DNA from: Quercus robur
Taxonomy: Eukaryota > Streptophyta > Magnoliopsida > Fagales > Fagaceae
Reading direction: 5' to 3'
Length of the DNA stretch: 64,000 nt
Assembly (NCBI RefSeq): GCF_932294415.1
Contig: NC_065536.1
Span: 36,080,354 to 36,144,353, forward strand
Part shown: piece after piece, positions 51,121 through 62,342 of the stretch
Layout: every line of letters starts with the position of its first letter
Numbering within the stretch: the stretch's first letter is position 1
Translations under genes and position numbers: made by a program
Notes under the pieces: model-generated
The model's input: the letters and a program-made list of their open reading frames with translations, nothing else
The model's database searches: none
Told to the model about the DNA's origin: nothing

Positions 51121-51984
51121 ATGGGTTCAAGTTACACCTGGTGTAACTCTTTAAAGTTACACCCTTTCTACACCGTTAGATTTAAGTAGATTTAACCGTA
51201 AAAAATATGAACCCATTAATGTTAATTACCATATCATTTATTATCCCTTATTTTCTGAATTTTCATATCTGTCTCTATTCCCAAAATGTGCTTACATTCA
51301 TCTCAACCAAAATACCTGAAACCTTTTATTTTCATATATGTCTCTATTTCCATATTTTTTTTTGAATTTCCATATCGTGACCCTTAGGAATGGTTTAAAA
51401 AAGAATTTAGAATCTTAGAGAAAGACTTTAGTACCGGTTCACTACAAATCTACATTAAAAAATTCAGCGTCACTGCATCCTTAGAGAGTTAAACACCACC
51501 TCTACTCCAAGTTATACAAAGACTTGAAACCAATTCAAAGGATTCTTTTGTGATCTCAAAGTCCTGGACTTTAAATTTATTTTGCGACTTATACAAACAA
51601 AACAAATTGTTGGTGCAATTGTTGAAACAAATCTTTATAATGCTCCAACATAATGATTTTTTGTATAATGGTATCAGTCGTGCAAACTACAAATCTTTAT
51701 AATGGTATCATTCATGCAACTGTTGAAACAAACTATAATGCTCCAACACAAAAATCTTTACAAATCAAACTATAAACTCAATCACGTGTTTTCATATAAC
51801 TATATTGAGTAAAAGGATGAGAGAAGAGAGATAATGTGAAAATTTTTAGGATTAAAAACAGATATGGAAATTCAAAAAATAAAAAATAAAAAATAATATT
51901 ATAATCAACATTAATGGGTTCATATTTTTGACAGTTTGATCTACTTAAATTTAATGGTGAAAAAAAAGTGTAATTTGAACTCAT
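51121..51984. mobile_element. Non-autonomous DNA element with long inverted ends
   Basis: ATGGGTTCAAGTTACAC at the left and GTGTAATTTGAACTCAT at the right are inverted. The pairing continues inward through TTAAGTAGAT and ATGAACCCATTAATGTT, about 100 bp per arm. The interior (51245-51850) is AT-rich and non-coding. TA-rich flanks hide any target duplication. Confidence 0.6.
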
Positions 51985-52150
51985 ACATATATATACATAT
52001 ATATATATATAAAAGTCTAAAGTAACATATCAAGCATTACACTATACTTGCATTTTTGTATAGTGAAACGCTTTATTTGGTGTTTGGGAAATTGTGTCAA
52101 CCAATTTAATGACTTGGATGTGCGAACAATTATGTAAGTACGTGCACTAT

Positions 52151-52460
52151 GTGAGTGTTTGGATTCGACGGGTTCGGCATTTGCGTTTTTCTCTTTTGCA
52201 TTTTCCCTTTTTTTTTTTTTTTGCACGCGTAATGGGAGACAAAGGCTACCATTCATGTACTGTACATGAACAGTAGCCACAAATTTTGACTTTTCAGCCA
52301 TTTTCAGCACATCAGTGGGTCCCACGGGACCCACAAACTTCACTTTTCAGCAAATTTTTCATTAAAAATGGGTCCCATGATACTATTCACACATTTAAAA
52401 ATTATTTCGCTACAGTATTTTCAGTTTCAGCAAAAATAAGTTCAATCCAAACGGACCCTA
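52151..52460. mobile_element. hAT-like MITE copy (inverted)
   Basis: GAGTGTTTGGATTCGACG to TCAATCCAAACGGACCC, with ACGCGTAATGGGAGAC, TGTACTGTACATGAACAGTAGCC-like foldback core (read with a break) and ACCCATTTTTAATG read in reverse. Same family as 42504-42804. Confidence 0.65.
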
Positions 52461-53880
52461 TATGTGCATTTTCGTATGTGCGTCCAACAAAGCCCTATTT
52501 TAAAATGTTTGTTTTCTTCTACACACACTGTTTGTGAGAATACAAACTTTCTTAGAAAGAACTACTTACAAGACAAGATTTCGCACCAAATTGATGGGCT
52601 CTGCCACTGCCTAAACTAATAGGACTTCAGAAGTACAAAATATTCAACTAAGAAAAATAAGGGAACAAGCAATGTAATCATAATATGTAGATATCTTAAT
52701 TTAAGTTCATACAAATAAGAAAGATTCAAATCACACAAACTCCTAAGTTAAATTACAAAAACTATAATTAGATAATTCATGTGAGGCAAATGCACTTACA
52801 AACATGAAGTTATCCTTCCATTGACTGGAAATGTGAATCAAATTTTCAGATTTTTGTTGTTCTCCCTTGTGATAATACCTTTAATCTTTATTTATAGTAG
52901 ACAAAACAGTTACTGCACTTCTCCTTATTTTTTGGTAACTTCTATTGCACTCTGACTTAGTGGATAACTGACTGATATTCTCTTGTTATAACAGGTCTTG
53001 CAAGTTTTGCTTTTTGGGCCTGGCTTACACTGATCAAGATTTGGGCCATGTGAACAATGTTTATTTTTTTATTTTATTTTTAGCCTAACACACACCATTT
53101 ACTTTGCACATCTTTTTACAGCTTACCATAAATGCAGTGACATATCGGTAAATACTACCCTAATTGTATGTGCTCTTCATGAGTGAAAGATTTTTTTCTT
53201 TAATTTTTTTATTTTTTACAAGATGAAATTTTACTCCAGCCTAATCTAAGTATATATGTGTGTGAAGCTCCTTTCTGGAGACTTGAACCCTGGCCCTTGC
53301 CCTCCACACTCCACAAATACTTATACTTGGGTTTCGTGTCATAATTTTTTTATTCCTCATAATTGGAGGTTAAAGTGTATGTTCAATCATATTATGCATT
53401 TGAGAAGCGAGACCACCACGACCTTCACAACACACAGACACCCAAGAGTAGAGATTGAAGCAACATATTTTGCAAGGTTGAGATTTGTGTGTGTTGTGAA
53501 GGTTGTGGACCTTGTGGTTCTTTACTGTTTTGGATGTAAGAGCTTTTAGAGATGTTCAATTCACTTTTTTGAAAACACAGCAAAATGAAACCAAAACAAA
53601 TATCAAGGGAAAGTGAAAGAGCAGTTGGTGTGCAATTAGTGCTCCGCACTTGATGGTGAGAGTACACATAGGTAGCACCCATTTAATTGAGCAAAATTAT
53701 AAGATTGTCATGATAACTCTGTTTTCATAATTGGAAAATAACAAAAAGATGTCTCATTTTTCACAACTTTAACTCAATTTTTTGAGTTATAAGTTATGGA
53801 AAGTTAGAATAAAAATCAAGCCAAATAGCTTGATGGATGTTTGCGTCACAAAAAACGAGTAATGGGTTATGGAAATAAAT
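52461..53880. other. Intergenic; SINE-like copy 3
   Basis: At 53235-53330 (minus) is the third SINE-like copy: GTTTGTGGAGTGTGGAGG-type block, GGGTTCAAGTCTCC, TTCACACACATATATACTTAG. An AAGGTTGTGGACC / ACCACGACCTTCACAACACAC pair near 53410-53520 forms a loose inverted repeat. No gene. Confidence 0.45.
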
Positions 53881-53891
53881 TTATTTAAGAA

Positions 53892-54046
53892 CAATCTAGG
53901 GGTTGGCCGAGTTGGTTGGGCACTCGATCTCAAGGTGCTTGTATTAGGTTTGAAAAAATTCTCTGGGCTAGCGATATCGCGAACAGTGATTAGTTTCTAA
54001 TTGAAAACTTTGAGGATACACGGTGCGAAAGTAAAAAAAGAAAAAA
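53892..54046 (+). mobile_element. tRNA-derived SINE with 11-bp target duplication
   Basis: GGGGTTGGCCGAGTTGGTTG holds an A box (TGGCCGAGTTGG), and GGTTTGAAAAAATTC is a degenerate B box about 30 bp later. An A-rich tail ends at 54046. It is flanked by perfect TTATTTAAGAA at 53881-53891 and 54047-54057. The size (155 bp), pol III boxes and duplication identify a SINE. Confidence 0.82.
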
Positions 54047-54360
54047 TTATTTAAGAAGTTATTATAGAGCTCATCCCAAATTATTAATTAAAAAATTTTG
54101 TTTTAAAAAATGGCCTGTTTGGTGAGTTAGTTTGAGGAATATTGTTTGAGTGTTTTTGATATATAGGTAGGTAGTGTGTGAAAATATGTGTTATGTTGTT
54201 TAAAATGTGTAGTTTTGTGTTTAATATATACAGGCCGACAATTTTGAAAATTAAAATCTCCGTGTCTCAAATATCTCGAATATATTGAGGATTGGGCGGA
54301 TAAGCTGAGAGGAGAGATATTCAGCGAAAAAAAAAAAAAAAAAAAAGGTTGAGAGGAGAG

Positions 54361-56659
54361 ATGGCGAAGAAAGAGACAGTGAAAAACGCAGAGAAGTTAG
54401 TGGAGATGAGTATGAAAGGGAACGATGCGTCTCATGACGAAGCGCACGTGTGGAGGGTAAGAGACCTTGCTCTCTCCCTCGCACGTGAGGAAGGCATCGC
54501 CTCCAACCCTGAATCTTTGGAAATAGTAAATATATATATATATATATATTTTTTTTTTTTTGTTTTTTTTTTTTTTTTTTTTTTTTTGTTTTGCTTTGCG
54601 TTTCTCTCTTTGAGTTAAAAATGAAGAAGAAGAAGAAGAAGAAGAAGATAAAGTCCTTATTTTTGGTGTATCATTTCTTTTGGGGCAGGTGGAGCTTGCC
54701 GCACTTCTCCATGATATAGGTTATTAATCTCCTACTCTATACTCTATACTCTCTCTCTGTGCTATCTGTCTTTTTGTTTTTTGTTTTTTACTGATCCTTT
54801 TGATTATTGGGTGCTTGCAGGTGACTACAAATACTTGAGGTTTGTATTTCTCTTTCTTTCTTTATGTTGTTGTGGTTGTTGGAAACGAAACTGATTCTTA
54901 TTGACAATGGGTCCACCTCCAATCTGCAATTTAAAGTTAACTTCTTTTAATGGACAATGTATTTTATTTAGGAATGTTGTGAAACTATTGCCAATTTTTG
55001 TTGTGTAGCTCTTTTTTTTTTTTTTCCTTTGTCAGAACATGTAAAAATGATGTGTGGATTAGGCCTTTGAAACCTACCAATTATTTTGCTTATGATTTTA
55101 AGTGATCTTTGAAATCAATAATTATCAAAGATGTGCATTATATTGTTTAGACTTTGTGTGGGACAGTTCAATTTCTACTGATTTCTGAAGTTTATCAATT
55201 CTTCAATTTCCACATACATGCACTCTTAATTCTGTTGACTTTAAGCTTCTATTACAGTGGACGCAATGTATATAATAATGCATGCTAGCCGTTAATTGAA
55301 TTAACACTTGACATCTTTATGGTTTTTATGCTATGACACTCATGTTGTCCTTGGGAGTTCATTGATTTGAATTTTTTATTATTTTATTTTTGTTTTTTAT
55401 TCATATATAGTCTTCGTTTTTCCTTTCTGTGACATGTAGAGATCCATCTGAGGAGAAAGTTGTGGAAAAGTTTCTTGAGCTAGAGGGCATAGAGGAGCAC
55501 AAGAAGGTGAAGATTTTACGGATTGTCAAGGGAATGGGTAAGTAATTTGAAGGCTATAGTTTGTGACTTTTAAACATTGCTCTTGTTTCTCTTTATTTTC
55601 TTTCTTATTTTGTTACCACATGAAGTATAAGATTAGGACAATTAACAACTGTGTAGATATCATGTCAGGTTCTAGTTTTTATGGTAAAAATATAGGTGAA
55701 GTTTGAAAGTTGTTCAGATATTTTAGTCTATTTTTGCCCCAAAACGAGTTAAAGAGTTGGTCTATTTCAAATTTTCAACGCATCTGGTATTGTTTACGTA
55801 TTCTACTTGTACCGTTGAATCCCTACCACCTTATATGACAGAAGTGGTCTTTTGTGATTTGGATAAGTTCTTGGCTTTTGAACTTCTTGAATACATGTGG
55901 TTATATGATCACTTCATATATAGTTTGGAAGAAGCCTTGCAGGCTGCAGCTATTTAAGGCATATTTTCCCTCTACAACAATTTGAAAGTTGGGGTTTGCC
56001 ATATTCTTATGCAGTAGTTATTGCAGAATTGCGTTGTATTACTGAAATGGAAGCCAATAGCTATTATAATAACACTGGCTGTAATCTTCCCGATACTCTC
56101 TCTCTCTGAGTCTTCTAAATTGACATTTTGGGTCCCTTTTTATCTATTACTTTTATTTTCCTGCCATTTGTGCCTGTGCAAGAACCTGGCCTTAGTTGCA
56201 AAAACTGGACTTCGGGTTTAATATACTGGTGCACGTTCATAAATTCATATGAATTTTTTTCTCTTCATAATTTCATAATTTTAGATAGTTTACTTTTTTA
56301 GATAGTTTACTTTTTCTTATATTTCCATGCTTGTTTGTCTCCCTTTACCACACTTTCTATCCGGCACTGTGATGCAAAGATTACAATCAAACCTATTTTA
56401 GAATTTATTATTTCAAATTATTAATTATTGGAGATACCTGATCCTGGATTTTATGGGATATAATGCTTGAAGCCTATTTAAAAGCGGCTCTAGGAATATT
56501 CTGAGATAATGCAATTTGATTAAAATTCTGATTAGAGATGTTCCTCTACAGCTTGATGGTGATTCTAAGCACCATTTAGTGGTGAAACCTGGGGTTCCTT
56601 TTTTGTAACACACTATCTTTTTCACATTTTCTCTTTTGGTTCTACTCTCTAGAAGTGCC

Positions 56660-56710
<51 letters not shown>

Positions 56711-57400
56711 GCAAACGTCTTTGTTAAATATTAATCGTTGCAATCTACTTGGATGTCAAAGTGAATTCATTTATTTGATTTTGAATGGTAGTTGATCGTG
56801 TAGATGGTTCGGAATAAAACAAATATATTGTACTAATGCTCATAATGAATAAGTTTTCCCTGGGTCCATCTTCATTTGAAGAAAAATCGTCAAAAAACTG
56901 GCAACTTCTTATGTTATTTTCCTTATTCTAAGTAAAGATTCCTTTTAAAAAAAAAAAATATATATATATATATTTAAGATTCATAAGTCTGAGTTCCTCC
57001 ATTTATGTTGTCACTTTACACAATGATTAAATTATAATCAGAAATTTGAAATCTTAGATACATGATTTATTTATTTTTAAATACTCGGAATTTGTTTTAG
57101 TTTTTGAGTTTAATATGAATTTTTATAGGTACTAGGGCATTGAAAGGTAAACTTTATTCATATCTCTGTTTCAAGCACCTTTCTATGCACTATCAGCTTT
57201 TCGTATTAAACTTCTGATCATTTTTCCTTTTTGGTCTCTTTGTCAAAGTTCATATTAGTTCTTTTGAAGTAATCTTGATAGATATACTTTTGAATCTTTA
57301 GGTTTCAAAGATGAGCTTGCCGGGCTTGAAAATGATCAACTTTTTCCAGAATTTGGAATTGTGCAAGATGCTGATCGTCTTGATGCAATTGGTGCAATTG
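54361..57400 (+). CDS. HD-domain phosphohydrolase, exons 1-5 (3' end outside window)
   Basis: Metal-dependent phosphohydrolase of the HD superfamily, substrate unknown. Exons: 54361-54525, 54689-54719, 54821-54839, 55440-55537, 57302-57400. All introns are GT-AG and phases agree, giving 137 residues from MAKKETVKNAEKLVEM. Putative metal ligands: H25/D26 and H29 (ASHDEAHVWRV), the HD pair H63-D64 (LAALLHDIGDYKY) and Asp in VQDADRLDAIGAIG near residue 130. Known plant and bacterial relatives (YedJ-like) are about 220 aa, so roughly a third is missing. It should begin with an exon completing GIG..., and none is recognisable before 64000. The last visible intron would exceed 6.6 kb and be filled with LINE, MULE-like and hAT DNA. 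Alternatively the gene is truncated. Confidence 0.82.
56658..56712. repeat. (CT)n(CA)n microsatellite
   Basis: Compound dinucleotide repeat in intron 4 of the HD-domain gene, about 15 CT units followed by about 9 CA units. Likely polymorphic. Confidence 0.9.
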
Positions 57401-57639
57401 GTAATTTCCGGTTTTCATGAGTGCTTTTATATAAAATGAAAAGCCATCCGTACTAAGCTAAAGTGATTGCTTAAAAAGTGAGATTCTGTTTGGAAGTTGT
57501 CATTTGCTATGGGCCAATTATATGTGTGACAAGTTCAAATTGCTCAAGGCTTCATGTTGGTTCTACTATTTGTACTGGCTTTGTCGACATCTTCTCTTGA
57601 GATCCTAATGCAGGTAAAGAGAAGCTGGTTTCTAGTTTT

Positions 57640-58440
57640 TTTTTTTTGATAAGTAAAGAAAATTTTATTCAAAGACATAATAATGAGTCACCCAAGTATA
57701 CAGGAAGTATACAGCAGGGGACCAAAATAATCAAATACATAAAATACAAGCATCCATCAAATCATAGACCGAAAAAATAGAATGACTTCCAATGATAGAC
57801 ATCCAATCTGATAGAGTTTTAAATCAGCTATAGTCCTTTTAGAATCTTCAAAACATCGGTTGTTTCTCTCCCGCCAAATGCGCCACATCAAACAATGAGT
57901 GACTACCATCCAAATAACACCATTACGATGATGACCAAAATTTCTTTGCCAACATGCAAGGATCTCAACCACAGTCTTTGGCATCTCCTAGTGGATACCA
58001 AACAAGGTGAACACCATAGACCACAACTCATAAACAATAGGACAATGTAGTAAAAGATGGTCTACCGATTCTCCATTACTTTTGCACATATAATACCAAT
58101 CTAAAATAAATATCTTCTTCTTACATAAATTATCAATAGTCAAGATAGTTCTTAAAGTTGCAGCCCAAACAAAAAACGCGACTTTGGAAGGAACCTTCTG
58201 CTTCCAAATACTTCTCCAAGGGAAGGACTGAGTATATACACCCAACAAAGCCTGATAATAACTGCTTACCTCAAAGCCCTTGCTCTTAGCAGGTGTCCTA
58301 AATATCTTATCCTCACCAATACCTCTCAATGAGACTCCATTTATAACATCCCAAAAAATAAACAGAATCTGATTCCCTATCATGAATTTCTCGCAAGAAT
58401 TCCAAGTCCCAAAAAAGAACCCTGTTAGGAAACTGCATGA
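57640..58440 (-). mobile_element. 5'-truncated LINE fragment
   Basis: Minus strand, with its A-tail at 57640-57650 (T-run on plus). The tail of LINE ORF2 is readable in pieces: PLEKYLEAEGSFQSRV-like zf-RVT sequence (58220-58140: VPSKVAFFVWAATLRTILTI, then SNGESVDHLLLHCPIVYELW) and AHLAGEKQ/IWRERNNRCFED (57880-57830). It lies in the sixth-intron position of the HD-domain gene, antisense to it. Confidence 0.8.
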
Positions 58441-59084
58441 GACTAGACGTACAATAGTACTTGGAAAAAGTAATGTTAAAGAGCTGTTTAAAAAGTTGTA
58501 TGCAAGCTGGATTTAAGCTTATCTAATGTAAACACACACTATTGTAATGTTGGATTTCTAGACATGGGTTTTAGTTTTGATTTAGGGGTAATTACAGTAA
58601 ATCCACTTATGGTAAGGCTCGTTTTCACCTTGCCTATCTGTGGCTTGAAAGTTAGCACATTGCCCACTTGAGGTCACTTTCATTAGGGGCTTTGTGACCC
58701 ACCTCTGTTAAAAACAGGGTACATATGTATTTTGCTCCCATGTTATGTCTCTCCTCCTAAAACCAAAAAAAAAAAAAAAAAAAAAAACTATAGAAAACAA
58801 AATCAAAAAGTGCTATTGCTAAATTTTTTTATGCAAGATTCATGAGAGATTTTGGGTGAGAAATAAAAGGATTTACAAACTAGAACTTAGAATCAAAAGG
58901 TGCTATATTAGTATGTTACCCCTTTTTTTTATTAACGAAACTTTCAGCAAACTCAAAACATGCACACTCAAAACACTCATGATGGAGATAAGAATCAGTT
59001 TGGTTTGGAATTAAGAGAGAGAGAAACTGATTCTTTCTCCCCTTTACCACCTCAAACTTAGATTAGAGAAAGAGAGAGAGAGAA

Positions 59085-59290
59085 CTCAGATCTGGTGTTG
59101 ATGTGGCTGACATTGGCGGTGACAATGACACCAAGGGCTTTAGCGATATTGTAGAGGGTGAGCTTGGAGACAAGAGGGTTGAGTTTTGTCAGCAAAGCCA
59201 GAGGCTGTCTGATCCCACCAACACGACTCACATCTCATTTGTTGTTCGCTGCCGTTGCTAGCTCGCCGTTCGACTGAACCACCTTGGCTT
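59085..59290 (-). pseudogene. Captured malate dehydrogenase N-terminal fragment
   Basis: On the minus strand 59222-59085 translates to [19 protein letters not shown], then [12 protein letters not shown] and [11 protein letters not shown]. This matches NAD-malate dehydrogenase around its dinucleotide-binding loop (normally GxxGGIGQPL). HINTRSE points to the mitochondrial type. The second loop glycine is Arg here, and a TGA lies just upstream, so it is not functional. Only this one block is present, inside the MULE-like element. Confidence 0.75.
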
Positions 59291-59688
59291 CTCTACCTTT
59301 TGCTTTGACTTGAAAGGGAGGTTGGGGTTGTCTTTGGATTTGGGTTTTATGTCTGGTGAGCCACAATGATGAGGCAGAGGATGGGTTTACTGGGATTTTG
59401 TTGGTGTTTGTTGTTTTGTGTTCTGATGAGTCATGAAGATGAGAGAGAAGATGGGTTTGCAGAGAGAGGATGGGATTTCTAGGATTTTTGTTGGGTGCTC
59501 ACGGTTTTCAATTCAAATTTGTTGGGTTTTCTGGGATTTTTGTTGGGTTGCTCATGTTTTTGTTATTTCTGTTTGAATTTTATGGTTTTGATTTTTCTGG
59601 ATTCAAAGTTGCAGGGGAAATCAGTTTGATTTTTCCAAGTTCGAATTTCGTGTGTTTGAATTGTTCGTCGTGTTCTTTGAGGCTGTTG

Positions 59689-60055
59689 TTCCTCTCTTGG
59701 TTTGTTTTTAATTTTTGTTTGATTCTGTGATTAGGTTCTAAAACTTGCTGATTACGGTTTGGGTCTGGAAAAACGAGAGGGTTTTGGGTATGTATGTGGT
59801 TGTTTGGCCATGAGTCAGGGGATTTAGGGTTGGTTTCAAAATGGGTTTTGGATGTGTGTGTGCATTTGCTGTTCCTCTCTTGGTTTGTTTCTATTTTTTG
59901 TTTGATTTTGTGATTAGGTTCTAAGACTTGTTGATTTCAGTTTGAGTTTGAAAAAAGAAGACGGCTTTTGGTTATGTATGTGGTTGTTTGGCCGTGAGTT
60001 AGGGGATTTAGGGTCGGTTTCAAAATGGGTTTTGGATGTGTTTGCGCGTTTGCTG
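59689..60055. repeat. About 182-bp tandem duplication
   Basis: TTCCTCTCTTGGTTTGTTT starts at 59689 and 59871, and both copies run through GTGATTAGGTTCTA, GTATGTGGTTGTTTGGCC and AAAATGGGTTTTGGATGTG. Internal to the MULE-like element. A smaller duplication (GGGATTTCTAGGATTTTTGTTGGG-like, 59467-59555) precedes it. Confidence 0.75.
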
Positions 60056-60690
60056 GTGTGTATAATTGAAAAATTGAAATATATTTACTAATGTTGTGTT
60101 CGTGTGTTTTGGGTTTGAAAAAATTTTGATTTGAAATATTTTCATGCAACCGAAAATAGTCCTTAAAATACAAGTGCCTGGGTTTGAAAAGTTCTTGAAA
60201 TATAGTCTGGATTTGAAATTTGGAGTTTGAAATATATGCTTTGGTTTGAAATCTTGTGTTCATGTAATTGTACGTCAACAGTGATCTGCGAGCTAAGATT
60301 CTGGCACTTGTCTTATGTTTTCTGTAGGGCTTTTGCATTTAGATGTTCCTACATTATAACTTTGAGCTTTTATACCTATCAAATATATATATATATATAT
60401 CTTGTGTTCACATAATCAATTGAAGTTCTTTGAGCCAAGTTTTACCAATAGTACCTTTTGATCTGGTGTTCTCTTGTTTTTTTATTGTTTTATGGGTTTT
60501 TTATTTTTTATTTTGTTTGGGAGGAGAGACATTAAAGGGGAGTAAAAATACATATTTACCATATTTTTGACATAGATGGGTTAGGTAGCTTAACGGAGGT
60601 GACCTCAGGTAGGCAAAGTGCAAACTTTCAAACCATGGGTAAGCAAAGTAAAAGCGGGCCTAACTATCGGTGAGTTTACTGTAATTACTC

Positions 60691-61283
60691 ATTTGGTTAT
60701 ATTATTGGTCTCATATGTTATTGGGTTTTGAATATTTCTTTAATTTGGGCTCAATAGTGAAAGCCCATTGAGTCCAAGTCCTATGAGGGTTAGGTACTCA
60801 TTTGTATTCTATGAAAATTTCCAGCAAAGATTGCTCAAGGTTTTTGTAATGCAATCCTATCCGATGTATGATGACAACCTAACACATTGCAACCAGACCT
60901 TGATTTCTCACTCTTGGAACCCTAAAATGATAGGTTAATAGCCCTTGCACAACCCACCTTTTATTAGTCTCTTCACCACAAAACCGGATTTGCTATAGTT
61001 CTGGTTTACTGCTCACAGCCGCAAATCAGATCTGATCTTCTTCCTTTTATCACTTGTTTTGAGTTCCATGACATACCCATCATGTTACTCCATAAGCTTA
61101 ATCCAGACTTTTCCACCCCAAAGCTAAAGCTAGCTCTTCCAAAACTCTACAACAAGTTGCTCTCCAGAAATTCCCGCTTCATAGTTGGTCTCACTGCCCT
61201 CTGTCCTATGTCAGATCCATATACTACTCCCCCCTTTTCTCCCAATGTTAACAATCTATATAAAGTACATGTGTGCATAAACA
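60691..61283. other. Intergenic or intronic, possible old LTR
   Basis: TGTTATTGGGTTTTGAATATT, AGCCCATTGAGTCCAAGTCC and ATGAGGGTTAGGTACTC resemble decayed copia-type LTR leader sequence, but no ends could be set. A short plus-strand frame at 61082 has no recognisable domain. Confidence 0.35.
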
Positions 61284-62342
61284 TTTGTTTGTTTGTTTTT
61301 ATTTATTTATTTTTATTTTTTGTGAATCAGTAAAGATTTTATTAAAAGAACAATCAAAATACACCAGAACAACAAAGAGTCCATAGGACCCTAAAAACAG
61401 TAAAGAGCAGAGCTAATGCATGCACTTCTCTCAGTTCTCTGCAGTGCCTAACATCAGAATGACCAACCCAGGCACTAGCGGCTAGCTGCACTCCTTAGCA
61501 CATTTACAGCACAAGTCAATCCTACCTAGACTCTTTGCAGTTTACACATAATAGAGGGGTTAATCCCCATTTACAACACAAGCACACGATTAAAAATTGA
61601 CTCTCAGCTACTGCATCTACTCTCCACTGGAGTTTTAACGTCCTCCTTAATATTCCTGATAACCTATTCTTCATAGTAGATCCTCCCTGGCTTGGTGGGA
61701 TACACTGTAGCCCACCAAGCCAGCTTGCAAATAGTGGTCTTTAAGACTTTCCCCTTCAGCTGAATAGAGCACGAGTCTTCCAGAGCTTGTCAACAGGATT
61801 TAGCAACCAAAATTAGACACAAACCCATAATGATCTTCCAGATTCTTTTGGTGAAGGAGCTTTGAAAAAACAGGTGATCCCTGTGTTCTATGCTTCCTCT
61901 GCAGATTACATAATTACTGTCACCAGTAAATCTCCACTGCAACATTCTTTATTTAGTTGGAAGCTTCTTCTTTTTATTTATTTTATAATTTTTAGCCAAC
62001 CATCCAATGAAAGCATGCCCAGGAATTGGTATATTAAACCAGAACAGTTTCCACCAAGTCACTTCCAACCCTTTAACTCTAAGATCTTCTCATGTAGCAG
62101 CACAATAGTATTTTTAGAAGGGGACTGTAGAGCCCTGTCTTCCTCCATTAATTCATTCAGACTAAGCTTGTTTTGGATGCCAACTAACTACTCTGATCTG
62201 GCTGCCTTCTGAACCCTGTGCTTATTCCTTAGAACAAAGTCTACTCTTGCCTCAAAAAGATTTGTTGCATATATATATATGACCCTATGGCCATATCTCT
62301 GGTTTAAGATCCCATCAGGATGCCAATGATCATGCCACAGGA
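61284..62342 (-). mobile_element. LINE fragment, 3' part of ORF2
   Basis: Minus strand, with an A-rich tail at 61320-61284 after AATAAAATCTTTACTGATTC. The zf-RVT region is readable: LWHDHWHPDGILNQRYG (about 62335-62285) and CRGSIEHRDHLFFQSSFTKR (about 61905-61845). Many stops. It appears to be interrupted at 62342 by the hAT element. Confidence 0.75.

Larger units (their letters stand above)
58585..60690. mobile_element. MULE-like element with about 140-bp inverted ends (Pack-type candidate)
   Basis: The left end GGGGTAATTACAGTAAATCC (58585) and the right end ...TTTACTGTAATTACTC (60690) are inverted. Pairing continues for about 140 bp (CTTGCCTA.CTGTGG.TTGAAAGTT, CCCACTTGAGGTCAC against the reverse of GTGACCTCAGGTAGGC). 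Length is 2.1 kb with no transposase. The interior carries a malate dehydrogenase fragment and tandem repeats. Long inverted ends plus a captured gene fragment are the hallmark of Pack-MULEs. The 9-bp target duplication was not convincingly found. Confidence 0.65.

Noticed and set aside
61082-61333. 83-codon plus-strand frame starting MLLHKLNPDF
   Set aside because: Ends in T-rich LINE tail; no homology recognised.
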